DNA from: UBA1845 sp002338715
GTDB taxonomy: Bacteria; Planctomycetota; Phycisphaerae; UBA1845
Assembly: GCA_035344155.1 (NCBI GenBank)
Contig: DAORAL010000015.1
Location: forward strand, 1-64,000
Reading direction: 5' to 3'
Length of the DNA: 64,000 nt
Shown: in pieces, positions 19,667 to 29,061 of the stretch
How the letters are laid out: each line of letters begins with the position of its first letter
How positions within the stretch are numbered: position 1 is the first letter of the stretch
The notes under the pieces: model-generated
The model's database searches: none
What the model was told of the DNA's origin: nothing
The model's input: the letters and a program-made list of their open reading frames with translations, nothing else
Translations under genes and position numbers: made by a program

Positions 19667-20254
19667 ATGCAGCGCAAATGGCTCATTGCGGCGTCGATGA
19701 TTTTCTTTATCACCGGGCTCCTCGTTGTGTTGGCCGACTGGTGGTCCGTTACGCCCAACGGTTCAGACATTCCAAAGATTGCGATGGATGTGCTTGCGGG
19801 AATCGGCTTGGCAGTCATTCCGCTGGCAGCCGCACTTTGCTTGTTCGGGCGCACGCGGCCCATGGCGAGTAAATGCCTAATTGCGTGTGTCTTGATGTTC
19901 GCATCAATCGCCATCTCGTCACCCATCGGCCGACGAATTCGGACCGACGGATTCCAGAAGATCGCCGATCGAGGCGCTCCGCTGGTTGACGGAATCAAGG
20001 CGTTCATCCAAGACAAAGGCGAGCCTCCAGAATCACTTGACGATCTTGTTCCCGATTATCTGCAATCGATCCCAACCACCGGCATGGCGGCGTATCCCGG
20101 GTACAGATATTGGCAGAACGAACGCAGGAACACGTGGACGGTCGCCGTGTCGGTCTGCAGCGGACTGGATTGGGGCTCGGTCGTCTACTGGTCTTCCGAG
20201 GACTATCCGAAATCCCTGCGACGCTACGGCAACTGGGCATACATCCCCGATTGA
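19667..20254 (+). CDS. Membrane protein of unknown function
   Basis: The product has 195 residues. Three hydrophobic helices (WLIAASMIFFITGLLVVLA; AGIGLAVIPLAAALCLFG; CLIACVLMFASIAISSPIG) are followed by an extracytoplasmic domain of about 110 residues: a helix (IADRGAPLVDGIKAFIQDKG) and then the PPESLDDLVPDYL motif. That helix plus PESLDDLVPxYL pattern recurs in pseudopilin-like periplasmic domains of planctomycete proteins. I infer a small alpha/beta domain; the function is unknown. The ATG at 19667 directly precedes a basic residue pair and the first helix. Confidence 0.65.
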   Translation: MQRKWLIAASMIFFITGLLVVLADWWSVTPNGSDIPKIAMDVLAGIGLAVIPLAAALCLFGRTRPMASKCLIACVLMFASIAISSPIGRRIRTDGFQKIADRGAPLVDGIKAFIQDKGEPPESLDDLVPDYLQSIPTTGMAAYPGYRYWQNERRNTWTVAVSVCSGLDWGSVVYWSSEDYPKSLRRYGNWAYIPD

Positions 20255-20439
20255 CCGACGTTGGCATTCGCCTATCCGCGCAAGCCCTTTGTGTGTCCTT
20301 TGGACACAACTCCGATCGTTGGACTGGCAATTCAAAATGTTGGCCGGGCGGGTTGTCGATTTCTTTGAACTTCATCTAATACTGCCGTCGGTGTCGGATT
20401 GGGAGTCGCTACGGTCCACCCTCTTTTGAGTCCACTTGA

Positions 20440-21456
20440 ATGTCGTCTGGAAGCAACACGCCTGAATCCATTGCCTCACCGCCGCGGATGCTCTTGATCG
20501 TTGCGGCGTTTGCAGCGATCTACATCGTCTGGGGTTCCACTTACCTCGCGATTCGGTTTGCCATCGAATCGATCCCGCCGTTTCTGATGGCTGGCATGCG
20601 CTTCCTGGTGGCCGGGTCGATCATGTTTGGTTACCTGCGATTGCGAAACGCCCCGATGCCGACGCGTTCGAACTGGCGGTCAGCCGCCATCGTGGGCTGC
20701 CTCATGCTTTTGGGCGGCAACGGTTTGGTCTGCTGGGCTGAGCAGCACGTCGCGTCCGGGCTAGCCGCCCTGCTCATCGCGACGGTTCCGCTTTGGATGG
20801 TGACGCTCGACTTTTTGCTTTATCGCGGGCCGCGGCCGACGGCTTCGATCGCGCTGGGACTGATCCTGGGGCTCGTCGGAATCTTCATTCTCATCGGACC
20901 TGCCGACATCGGTGGTGAACCGATTCACACGATGGGCGGGATCGTGTTGCTCTTGGCGTGCGTGTTCTGGTCGATCGGTTCGCTGCATGCCCGCCGCGTG
21001 AACCTGCCGCGCTCGACGACGATGAGCGCATCTTTGCAGATGATCTGTGCGGGTGTGGTGTTCTTTGTGGTCGGTACGTTGGCCGGCGAATGGCGAACGT
21101 TTGACATCGCGGCTGTCAGTGCGAAATCATGGCTTTCTTTGGCGTACCTGATCGTCTTCGGCGCGATTTTGGCGCTAACGGCTTACAACTTCCTGCTGCA
21201 AAACTGCTCACCGAAGAATGTCTCGACCTATGCCTACGTCAATCCCGTCATCGCGGTGGTTCTCGGAGCGCTGCTCGCCAACGAAACGCTGTCACCCCGC
21301 ACGTCGGTCGCGGCACTCATCATCATCGCTTCGGTCATCTTAATCACCTATTCGCGAAAACCGAAACCAAACCGCGACACCACGGTATACACACAAACCG
21401 ACACGGTCGTCGTTGATTGTTCCGGACCAAATGCTATAGAATCAGATCAAAGGTAG
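20440..21456 (+). CDS. EamA/DMT-family transporter (YedA-like)
   Basis: This 338-residue membrane protein has ten predicted helices in two EamA repeats. The first repeat shows IYIVWGSTYLAIRFAIESIPP and FLMAGMRFLVAG, the standard drug/metabolite-transporter signature, and the second ends with YAYVNPVIAVVLGALLANE. The closest named relatives by pattern are YedA/RhaT-type exporters of amino acids or other metabolites; the substrate cannot be read from the sequence. The C-terminus has an unusual hydrophilic tail of about 30 residues (KPKPNRDTTVYTQTD...) beyond the last helix. Confidence 0.85.
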   Translation: MSSGSNTPESIASPPRMLLIVAAFAAIYIVWGSTYLAIRFAIESIPPFLMAGMRFLVAGSIMFGYLRLRNAPMPTRSNWRSAAIVGCLMLLGGNGLVCWAEQHVASGLAALLIATVPLWMVTLDFLLYRGPRPTASIALGLILGLVGIFILIGPADIGGEPIHTMGGIVLLLACVFWSIGSLHARRVNLPRSTTMSASLQMICAGVVFFVVGTLAGEWRTFDIAAVSAKSWLSLAYLIVFGAILALTAYNFLLQNCSPKNVSTYAYVNPVIAVVLGALLANETLSPRTSVAALIIIASVILITYSRKPKPNRDTTVYTQTDTVVVDCSGPNAIESDQR

Positions 21457-21506
21457 TATGCCAGCTTAAACGACGCCATTGTCCGACGGTTGCGGAACTA
21501 TGGCCC

Positions 21507-22049
21507 ATGAAGCCGCTTCGCAAATTTCAAATCGCACTTGCTATCGCCGCCATCATCGTGGGCGGTTACTATTTTCTGCGCATCCACCGTTATTCTAAAT
21601 CGCTGACCGTCGGCAAATGGCACATGGACTACGCCGTTCCGTGGATGGCCTGCCAGACGTGCGGGTCGCTTATCTCCCGAATCGAGTATGACGGCCAACC
21701 TATTCCCATGCCGAATTTCCCCCTGGACGAAGATTTGCACTGGAACCAATCCCGACTCGTCACGCCGATGGGCTCCTTTCGGATCTGCAATGATCTGAAT
21801 CAATGGCGTTTCTATTTTGACGATGTAGAGCGGCTCAAGGAATCCGACACACCGATCACCAAAGAGGATTTGGGTCGCGGATACTATTTGCAACGACTTC
21901 GCCGAAAAGGCGATTATGTTCAAGCCGCCCCAAAAAAGAACACGCCACCGCACTGGTGTTATCTGGAAGGTTTTATTCGATGCTGGATCGACCCGCTTCG
22001 CTTTGACAAGATCGATTGGGACGGCATCGCGTCGCAAGCAACCAACTGA
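21507..22049 (+). CDS. Membrane-anchored hypothetical protein
   Basis: The ATG at 21507 gives 180 residues; an in-frame extension to 21417 would overlap the upstream transporter and is not favoured. One N-terminal helix (FQIALAIAAIIVGGYYFL) anchors an extracytoplasmic domain rich in Trp, Tyr, Asp and Arg with CQTC near its start (ACQTCGSLISRIEYD) and two further Cys (FRICND, PHWCYLEGFIRCW). No known domain is recognised. It may be co-transcribed with the EamA gene, 50 bp upstream. Confidence 0.55.
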   Translation: MKPLRKFQIALAIAAIIVGGYYFLRIHRYSKSLTVGKWHMDYAVPWMACQTCGSLISRIEYDGQPIPMPNFPLDEDLHWNQSRLVTPMGSFRICNDLNQWRFYFDDVERLKESDTPITKEDLGRGYYLQRLRRKGDYVQAAPKKNTPPHWCYLEGFIRCWIDPLRFDKIDWDGIASQATN

Positions 22050-22241
22050 TCCACCAGCCGCAGTCCATTGATATTAACTGGCAGTGTGATCAAGTCCAAT
22101 ACGCGCACTTCTCACCATTTCGTTTGCTCCCAATTTAAGATGCCACCACAGCGAGCATACTGGACTTGGCTGAAGTTCTGCTGGTAGTATGTAATTCGGC
22201 AACCACGTCATGTTCGGCCAAAACACATTCGGAGCAACTTG

Positions 22242-23099
22242 ATGGATTCGCTCGAACTCGAAAACGCCCAACTGTTCGACGCATCCGGCGTCATCGGTAT
22301 CGATCACCATTGCCGCCGCTGCGGATACAACCTCCGTGGACTGCGGGAAGAAGGCATTTGCCCGGAATGCGGCTCACCGGTCGGTTTCTCGATCCGCGGC
22401 AACTTTCTTCGGTTTGCCGATCCGATCTGGGTGGACAAGCTGGCGCAGGGGCTGAAGATCATCTTGTGGATGCTTTTGTTTAAGGTATTGGTAAGAACTG
22501 CAAGTCCTGCCATCGGCGATTCGCTTACTGCTGTACTTGGACTCGTGGTCGAGGTGATCAGCTTCTACGGTGTTTGGCTGCTTACAGAACCGGAGCCATG
22601 TGCTGCCATTGAATACAACAACATCACGGCGAGAAAGTTCATTCGTATCGCATCGATCATTGGAATTGCAGGAAGTCTTTTGGGACTGACGCCTGAGATG
22701 CTTGGGAGAACGTCTGGCCTAGTCGTCTTAGTCGTCGGTTTTGTCATGGGACTCGTTGGCCTTGCGGGAGAATTTGCGAAATTCACTTTCTGCAAACAAC
22801 TCGCGGAACGCATTCCTGATACCGATTTGGCACTTCGTGCGGGATTCCTCCGTTGGGCTTATGTCATGTCTGAAGCGATAACGTATGTCTTTGGGACAAT
22901 CGCGACGGTTCTGTTTTTCATGTCGATGTTCGCAGCAAGCGCTGGCGGGCAAGGGGTTATCGCATTTTCATGCATCATGGGTATCGGGGCAATCGGCATG
23001 TTGGTGTTCGGCATCATGACAATATTCATGCTGTTGCGACTTCGAAAGGCATTGGCGGAGCAGGCCAAGTTCGCACGTCAAAGCTGGGCGACGGTGTGA
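22242..23099 (+). CDS. Multi-helix membrane protein with N-terminal zinc ribbon
   Basis: GGAG lies seven bases upstream of ATG 22242 (285 residues). In contrast to its paralogues, the ribbon is N-terminal (CRRCGYNLRGLREEGICPEC). It is followed by a short linker and about six hydrophobic helices, the last pair being IMGIGAIGMLVFGIMTIFML followed by an amphipathic LRLRKALAEQAKFARQSW helix. This layout (CGYNLRG ribbon plus membrane bundle) is frequent in planctomycetes; function is unknown. A second, truncated copy of its C-terminal region follows immediately downstream. Confidence 0.75.
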   Translation: MDSLELENAQLFDASGVIGIDHHCRRCGYNLRGLREEGICPECGSPVGFSIRGNFLRFADPIWVDKLAQGLKIILWMLLFKVLVRTASPAIGDSLTAVLGLVVEVISFYGVWLLTEPEPCAAIEYNNITARKFIRIASIIGIAGSLLGLTPEMLGRTSGLVVLVVGFVMGLVGLAGEFAKFTFCKQLAERIPDTDLALRAGFLRWAYVMSEAITYVFGTIATVLFFMSMFAASAGGQGVIAFSCIMGIGAIGMLVFGIMTIFMLLRLRKALAEQAKFARQSWATV

Positions 23100-23284
23100 T
23101 CGCGGCCCTCGTTTTACTCCCCAATGCGGCAGCTGGCGGAGGCGTGGCGGCGATTGGCTGCGCTGGGGGCCTAATCGGTCTCGCGGTGATTGTCTTTGGA
23201 ATCATGACGCTGTTCATGCTCTTCAGGCTTCGCAGAGCGTTGGCTGAAAACGCAAGACTCGCGCGAGAAAGTTGTGCCTCATAA
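23093..23284 (+). pseudogene. Truncated tandem copy of the preceding gene's 3' end
   Basis: In a different frame from the upstream gene, this stretch encodes GVIAALVLLPNAAAGGGVAA, then AVIVFGIMTLFMLFRLRRAL and AENARLARESCAS before a stop. That matches the end of the upstream protein (GVIAFSCIMG..., VFGIMTIFMLLRLRKAL, AEQAKFARQSW) residue for residue in the last 30 positions. No start codon or N-terminal ribbon belongs to it. It looks like the remnant of a second paralogue after deletion or recombination between two tandem copies. The junction lies where the upstream stop (GTGTGATC) falls in the shared GVIA codons. Confidence 0.75.
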
Positions 23285-23513
23285 ATCGTAGGCGAGGTTG
23301 AAGACATCAATTGCGGCAACGCAAGAACAAGTCCGATAAAGATGGGGCAGGGCAACCCATCGCTTATCCAATATCGGTCGCCGTCGGTCTTTTGACGTCC
23401 TTCATGAATCACTGAATCCAAGTCTCCGATACTAGTCCTATGGGCTTCCGCGCCCGTTCCGCGCTTTGACGTGGGACTTCAGTTACTCATTGGGACAGGT
23501 TGGGTCGGATACG

Positions 23514-24071
23514 ATGCGAGCGAGGAAATCCAACTCAAGACCGAACCTTTGCACGTTGCATCAGCGCCCGCGCGCGTTCAGTCTAGTCGAAATGGTCATG
23601 GTCTTGACCATCATCAGTCTGGCGGCTGCGATTGCTGTTCCTCGGTTTACCCACGCCGTCAACCGTCGCACGGCAGACTCAGCCGCCCGCCGGATCGTGC
23701 AGGACCTGGCCCTCGCCCGTCAGCATGCCCGCGTGACCAGCAGCGACATCAGCGTCAACTTCCGCAATACACCGGGCTACGAAATCAAGAACCTTCCCGA
23801 TCCAAACAACCCGAACGAATCGTACACCGTCGATCTGAAGGGCGCCCCCTACAACGTTTCGCAGTGGGAGGTCGACTTCGCGGGAGCCCGGGAAGTGTCG
23901 TTCGACATGTACGCGCGACCCAGCCGGCGCGGGACGATTGTCCTCCGCATTGGTGAAGAATCGCGCACCATCACACTCAACCGCGAGTCAGGCGTCGCGA
24001 GTTTCCAGGTCGGAGAGTTGCAGGAGGCGGCGGCCAGCAACGGTTTCGAAGTGGAGGCATTCTCCAAATGA
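23514..24071 (+). CDS. Type II/IV pilin-like prepilin (GspH-like)
   Basis: The ATG at 23514 gives 185 residues; longer starts to 23466 would only lengthen the leader. A basic leader ends in PRA, then FSLVEMVMVLTIISLAAAIA, the class III prepilin N-terminus with Glu at +5. The GspH-type continuation is AARRIVQDLALARQHARVTSS, followed by a beta-rich domain. These pseudopilins are cut by a prepilin peptidase and assembled into a periplasmic fibre for type II secretion or a related machine. It is the first of four genes in one operon; the next gene overlaps by ATGA. The peptidase and assembly ATPase are not in this window. Confidence 0.85.
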   Translation: MRARKSNSRPNLCTLHQRPRAFSLVEMVMVLTIISLAAAIAVPRFTHAVNRRTADSAARRIVQDLALARQHARVTSSDISVNFRNTPGYEIKNLPDPNNPNESYTVDLKGAPYNVSQWEVDFAGAREVSFDMYARPSRRGTIVLRIGEESRTITLNRESGVASFQVGELQEAAASNGFEVEAFSK

Positions 24072-26380
24072 GTCGCGGCGCGCCAACAATACGCAGAGCC
24101 TTCAGCCTGGTCGAGATGATGGCCGCCATGACGGTGCTGTCCATTCTGGCTGTCGGGATTGGCGCGACGATGGCCATCGCGAGTCGAGCGGTCGATGATG
24201 GCACTGCCCCCGGTTCGCAAATCCCCGAAGCCCGCAACATCGGCGACGTGATCATCGCGGACCTCAACGACGCCCTGACGATCACCGAACGCACGGACAA
24301 GTCGATCACATTCACCGTTCCCGACCGCGACGATGACGGCGACGTCGAGACCATCCGGTACGCGTGGGACGGTAATCCGGGCGGGAACCTGACGCGCAAG
24401 TACAACAAGTCGCTGGCCGTCGTCATCGCCGAAGATGTCTACCAGTTCGATTTGAGCTACCTGACGCGAACGATCAAACCTCCCGCACGGGCGTGCTGCT
24501 ATATCGACGGAACCTGCGATGACGTGTCACCGGATGACTGTACTTCGAACGGTGGGTTGGCCAAGACGCGCAACAGTGCCTGCGAAAGCACCGACTGCAT
24601 CGGCGCATGCTGCATGGAAAACGGTAGCTGCGTGGACACCAACGAGTTGAAATGCACGCAGAATCCGAACAATCGTTATCGCGGTGATGGCAGCCGATGC
24701 GCCGACGCAACCTGTCCCAATGCGCTTGAGGTGCTGATGGTTGTATCCGAAGGCAGCAGTCCTGTGGCCGACGATGTCGCGAGGCAGGCATTGATGGAAT
24801 CGTGGGGCCATTCCGTGTCCTACATCGACGATCGCGCCAATCAAACCACGATCGATTCAGCCGTCGCCAGCGCCGACGTTGTGTATATTTCCGAAACCGT
24901 TAACCCCGCTGATGTTGGCTCAAAATTCGTCAACGTTGCGATCGGTGTGGTCAACGAAGAAATGATGTTGACTGACGAATTCGGTTTCACATCCGCATCG
25001 TCGAGCAACAGTACAGGCACCACGGTCACGATCATTGACAATTCGCATTACATTACCTCCACGCTCAGACAACTCCCCACCGCAGCCACCAATTCCGACC
25101 AGCCACTGACTTACAACTCCGGCGCGATGGCGGCTGGCGTTCAGGTCATTGCGAATGTCGCGGACGAAGCCGCTTTGTTTGCCGTCGACACGGGTGATGC
25201 GTTGGTTGGCGATTCACCCGCGCCAGGGCGGCGCGTCCAATTGCCCTGGGGTGGCACCGGATTTGACGTTACTGAATTGACCGACGCCAGCCAGAACATC
25301 ATGAAGCGGGCGATTGAGTGGGCAGCGGGCGTGGATGAGGGCACACCTTATTGCGGGGACGGCAACTGCGACGACGGCGAAGACCCTTGCACCTGCTCGG
25401 ACGACTGTGGAACTCGAGTCGCCAACGAACAAGTATCGTTCAATTGCGACGACGGCATCGACAATGACTGCGACGGCGAGACCGACTGCGCCGACTCAGA
25501 CTGCGATGCAGATCCCGTTTGCGCCGCAGTCTGCGGTAACAGCACCTGCGACCCGGGCGAAAATTCATGCAACTGCGAGGCGGACTGCGGCGCTCCGGCT
25601 GCCAGCGAGACGGGCGATACCGACTGCGCAGACGGACTGGACAATGATTGCGACGGCGACACCGACTGCGACGATTCCGAATGCAGCGCCGCGACACCTT
25701 GCAACCCTTACTGCGGCGACAGCAAGTGCAATACGGGCGAAAACCCCTGCAACTGTTCTGCCGACTGTGGCACAGCGCCACTGACCGAAGAGAACTGCGA
25801 AGACAACGAAGACAACGACTGCGACGGATCCACCGATTGCGACGACAGCGATTGCGCCGATGATGCCGCGTGCGCAGATTCATGCGATTGTGACGGGATC
25901 TTCGCGGACAATTTCGAGTCAGGCTCGTTCAGTGGAAGCAGTGGAACGCTGGACTGGACGTCTACACCATGGATCGAAATCGGCGAGTCCGACGGGGTAA
26001 AAAGCGGCAGGGTAAGGGTTGCGGCCAACCTTCTCTCGGATCGCCTGGTCATCGCTGCTGGCGACCACGGTGTCATGCGAGCCGTTGAGCTTTGCGCTAG
26101 CGGCAGCGCCTCGATCAGCCTGAACTACCGTCGTGAAAGCTTTGAATTGTCCGACTACATTGCCCTTGAAATCTCGTCAACAGGAAGCGGCGGCCCGTGG
26201 ACAGAGATAACGCGATTTTCTTATCTCCTCCCAGGCACTGACGTCGTGTACCTTCCCTACTCGACCGACATCAGTGCATTTGCATCCGACTCCACCTGGA
26301 TTCGGATCATCGCACCATCTTCAATGGACACGAACGACAGAGCCTGGTTTGACAACGTAAGGATCTCGTGCAGCCCATAG
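24068..26380 (+). CDS. Giant chimeric prepilin with Cys-rich metal-binding-type repeats
   Basis: The ATG overlaps the previous stop. The leader RRA is followed by FSLVEMMAAMTVLSILAVGI, a class III prepilin start, and a pilin-like domain extends to about residue 135. Then come a Cys-rich segment with two CC modules (ACCYIDGTC, GACCMENGSC; residues 140-215), and an alpha/beta domain (LEVLMVVSEGSSPVADDVAR to about 420) with the layout of planctomycete surface modules. Three tandem Cys/Asp repeats follow (about 425-615), each pairing CGDGNCDDGEDPCTCSDDCG-like and DGIDNDCDGETDCADSDC-like halves; the latter matches the MopE-type putative metal-binding motif. A beta-sandwich (FADNFESGSF onward) ends the protein. 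At 770 residues it is several times the normal pseudopilin length. A tip or surface-display role is inferred. Confidence 0.8.
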   Translation: MSRGAPTIRRAFSLVEMMAAMTVLSILAVGIGATMAIASRAVDDGTAPGSQIPEARNIGDVIIADLNDALTITERTDKSITFTVPDRDDDGDVETIRYAWDGNPGGNLTRKYNKSLAVVIAEDVYQFDLSYLTRTIKPPARACCYIDGTCDDVSPDDCTSNGGLAKTRNSACESTDCIGACCMENGSCVDTNELKCTQNPNNRYRGDGSRCADATCPNALEVLMVVSEGSSPVADDVARQALMESWGHSVSYIDDRANQTTIDSAVASADVVYISETVNPADVGSKFVNVAIGVVNEEMMLTDEFGFTSASSSNSTGTTVTIIDNSHYITSTLRQLPTAATNSDQPLTYNSGAMAAGVQVIANVADEAALFAVDTGDALVGDSPAPGRRVQLPWGGTGFDVTELTDASQNIMKRAIEWAAGVDEGTPYCGDGNCDDGEDPCTCSDDCGTRVANEQVSFNCDDGIDNDCDGETDCADSDCDADPVCAAVCGNSTCDPGENSCNCEADCGAPAASETGDTDCADGLDNDCDGDTDCDDSECSAATPCNPYCGDSKCNTGENPCNCSADCGTAPLTEENCEDNEDNDCDGSTDCDDSDCADDAACADSCDCDGIFADNFESGSFSGSSGTLDWTSTPWIEIGESDGVKSGRVRVAANLLSDRLVIAAGDHGVMRAVELCASGSASISLNYRRESFELSDYIALEISSTGSGGPWTEITRFSYLLPGTDVVYLPYSTDISAFASDSTWIRIIAPSSMDTNDRAWFDNVRISCSP

Positions 26381-26389
26381 AAAAGAACC

Positions 26390-27586
26390 ATGAGACGAAT
26401 GAAGTATGAAAACTCGACGACCGGCCCAGGGCCCAGTCGCGCAATCAAGCGGCGCAGTTTTTCGATGGCAGAAGCCGCGCTGGCCGTTGTCGTGGTTGGC
26501 GGGATGATGGTCACCGCGCTGAATATGGTGGGGATGTCAGCCCGCGCCCGCAAAGTTAATGCGGAGTTGGGCAAGGGGCCCGCCCTCGCCCACAGCCTGA
26601 TGAGCGAAGTGCTTCAAGCGTACTATGAAAACCCTGAAACGGACCCGATCCTCGTTGAAGGACCGGAGATTGAACTGACCAGTCACGATCCTTCGAAACC
26701 GGACAACAAGGACTACGACGTCAAAGACAAAAACTATATCGGTCAGGTCTTTCGACCGACGCTGCCGGATGACGCCGCGTCCTGGTCGGTCACGCAAGTG
26801 AAGTTCAAAGCACGATACAAAGGCGATCAGAATGGTATTGCCAGCGTCCAACTACGAACGCTTGACGATTCAAACATGCCGACGGACGCCATCCTCGGAC
26901 AATACTCCCTGCCGGAAACCAAAATGCCAACCGACTTTGACTGGATCACGATGCGGACCGGCGGCGTGTCGGACCTGACGCCCGGCGCGGGGCTCGCCCT
27001 TGTTATTGCGGTCCAGGTTGATGACGCCGACGTTTGCGAAGTTGAGTACGACAACAACGGCGGCCGCGGACTCGTTAAAACTTCAAACGGGGGCGGACAC
27101 TGGACAATATTGAATAACCAGATGATGTTTTATGTATATGGAACGGTGACAGTCTATTCGACAGAATCAGGGCACTTCGGACCGGAGATCAGCGAAGGAA
27201 CCAGCACGCGCGCAGACTTTGACGACGTGGACGACTACGACGGGTGGACGGCTTCTCCTCCACAGCAAAAAAACGGGACGCAACTTACCGGCTACGACGG
27301 ATGGACGCGCAGCGTCTTGGTCGAATACGTGGATCCGCTGTCACCGGGCGGGGCCGCGATCAATAATGACGGCGGAGCGAAACGCATCACCGTGACCGTC
27401 ACCGATCCACGCGGCGCCCAAACCTCCGTTGTCAGCGTGCGGACCAATGCCGGTACATACGAGCAGGAAGTATCAGCCACCCGTACCTATTGCAGTTGGG
27501 TCGGAGTGGACTTGCAGATTGGTGAATCCAACGCCGCGCTCTCGCTGGGGGCGTCGCTCGCCAATGAACCGGTGGTCGCGAATTGA
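26390..27586 (+). CDS. Prepilin-like protein (GspI/PulJ-like position)
   Basis: This 398-residue third operon member has a basic leader (AIKRRS) followed by FSMAEAALAVVVVGGMMVTA, a variant class III prepilin helix that keeps Glu at +5. The body is beta-rich and includes a VTYS-type jelly-roll-like part (WSVTQVKFKARYKGDQNGIA) and a C-terminal region with KRITVTVTDPRG, as in minor pseudopilins that cap fibres. Its position between two other prepilin-like genes supports a minor-subunit role. It lies nine bases after the chimeric prepilin gene and its TGA overlaps the TTG start of the next gene. Confidence 0.75.
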   Translation: MRRMKYENSTTGPGPSRAIKRRSFSMAEAALAVVVVGGMMVTALNMVGMSARARKVNAELGKGPALAHSLMSEVLQAYYENPETDPILVEGPEIELTSHDPSKPDNKDYDVKDKNYIGQVFRPTLPDDAASWSVTQVKFKARYKGDQNGIASVQLRTLDDSNMPTDAILGQYSLPETKMPTDFDWITMRTGGVSDLTPGAGLALVIAVQVDDADVCEVEYDNNGGRGLVKTSNGGGHWTILNNQMMFYVYGTVTVYSTESGHFGPEISEGTSTRADFDDVDDYDGWTASPPQQKNGTQLTGYDGWTRSVLVEYVDPLSPGGAAINNDGGAKRITVTVTDPRGAQTSVVSVRTNAGTYEQEVSATRTYCSWVGVDLQIGESNAALSLGASLANEPVVAN

Positions 27587-29007
27587 GAACGACAGTGCAC
27601 AAACGATCCAAAATTATCAAAAGGCCTGCAGCCGGTTACATGCTTGTCCTCGGCGCGACGATGCTGATTACCGTGATCGGGTACGCAGCAATCGTGACCG
27701 CCCGAATCAACACGCGCATCGTGACGGGCACCAACGACTGGGCGCGGGCAGGCGAACTGGCAATCGCGACCGCGGAATTGGCACCTTTGATCCTGGCAGA
27801 GTCCCCGGACTGGCGAACCGATCTAACAAGCGGAGAGCCCGTCAGCTTTAAACTGGATGGGTACGAAGTCAACCTGGTCTTCATCGATGAGGATGACGAT
27901 GACTTTTCGACCGGGCTGTACGATCCTATCCGTGCTTATGGAATCGCAATGGTCGGCGATGCGGTGCGGGTCCGCAGCGTGTTGCTTACGCCGAATTCGA
28001 CGGTTCCGATGTCGTGTCTGGAGTTGGCGGCTTACAGTGTCGATGGCTTGGTTGGTCTGACGGCAACCCTGTCTACCAATCAGATGATCGGCACGGCGGC
28101 TGGCATGACCGGTTTGCTGTTGACGATCAATGGCGACGTGGAGTATGCCACGACATTTCTTGGCGTCATCCTCAACGGGACGCAAAACAAAGCCGCTGAA
28201 AAGCGCACGATGCCCGACTCTTCGAGCGTATTTGACTACTATGTCAACAACGGTACTGCGATACCGCTCGACTCATTGTCCAGCTTCGATGGACGTCCTT
28301 CGATCAGCGATGCCGTCCTCACTCCGACGTCAAACCCCTACACCGGCGAGTTAAATTCCGAAGGCATCTATGTCATCGATTGCGACGGCGGCGCCATCAA
28401 CATTGTCAACTCTCGCATCGATGGCACGTTGGTGTTGCTCAATGCAGCCGACAGCCTGCTTTCAGCCCACTCCGCGGTCGTTGGGCAAGTCACCTGGAAG
28501 CCAGCCGTTCCCAATTACCCAGCCTTGATGGTGCAGGGACAAATCGATCTGGACTTTGAAGGCGGCGTCGCGATGAAAGAGACGACACTGGGCGTCAACC
28601 TGAATCCGATTGGCTCACCCTACAACGGCGACGAAGACGCCAGTCTTGATGACGAGTACCGATCGGGCATCCAAGGGATTGTCTACGCATCCGACGGGAC
28701 CGCATTGATCGGCAATTCGCCATACATCAGCGGTGCGTTGCTCTCTGACGCAGAGATGAACCTTTCCGGCGGAACGAAAGCCACCGTCAACTACAGCAAC
28801 CGCTACTACCTCGACCCGCCGCCAGGATTCGGCGCAGGCCCGTATCAACCGGTCGTCGGCACGTGGCGATGGGATGAAGCGCCTTGCGCACTGAACTTCA
28901 CGCCTTGCAGCACCGACGCAGACTGTTGCTCTGGCACGTGCAATAACGGTACAGGCAAATGTCGTCCGAGCGCCGTCGTGGAAATCGATGTGTCGCTCAC
29001 GAAGTAG
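27583..29007 (+). CDS. PilX/GspK-like exported protein with Cys-rich tail
   Basis: A TTG start overlaps the previous stop (TTGA). The N-terminus (KRPAAGYMLVLGATMLITVI) resembles the PilX/GspK type, which lacks the +5 Glu, though the Gly-Tyr-Met junction is not canonical. The body of about 400 residues has repeated GTAAGMTG, DGTLVLLN and DGTALIGN segments suggesting a beta-solenoid. The tail CSTDADCCSGTCNNGTGKC is a small disulfide-rich module. It is the last gene of the pilin operon. A REP-like hairpin follows the stop, as a likely terminator. Confidence 0.7.
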   Translation: MRTTVHKRSKIIKRPAAGYMLVLGATMLITVIGYAAIVTARINTRIVTGTNDWARAGELAIATAELAPLILAESPDWRTDLTSGEPVSFKLDGYEVNLVFIDEDDDDFSTGLYDPIRAYGIAMVGDAVRVRSVLLTPNSTVPMSCLELAAYSVDGLVGLTATLSTNQMIGTAAGMTGLLLTINGDVEYATTFLGVILNGTQNKAAEKRTMPDSSSVFDYYVNNGTAIPLDSLSSFDGRPSISDAVLTPTSNPYTGELNSEGIYVIDCDGGAINIVNSRIDGTLVLLNAADSLLSAHSAVVGQVTWKPAVPNYPALMVQGQIDLDFEGGVAMKETTLGVNLNPIGSPYNGDEDASLDDEYRSGIQGIVYASDGTALIGNSPYISGALLSDAEMNLSGGTKATVNYSNRYYLDPPPGFGAGPYQPVVGTWRWDEAPCALNFTPCSTDADCCSGTCNNGTGKCRPSAVVEIDVSLTK

Positions 29008-29061
29008 CAACGCAATCTGCCATCGCTCGTCAGCCATGGCCTGCTTTGCTATTCGCGTCGC

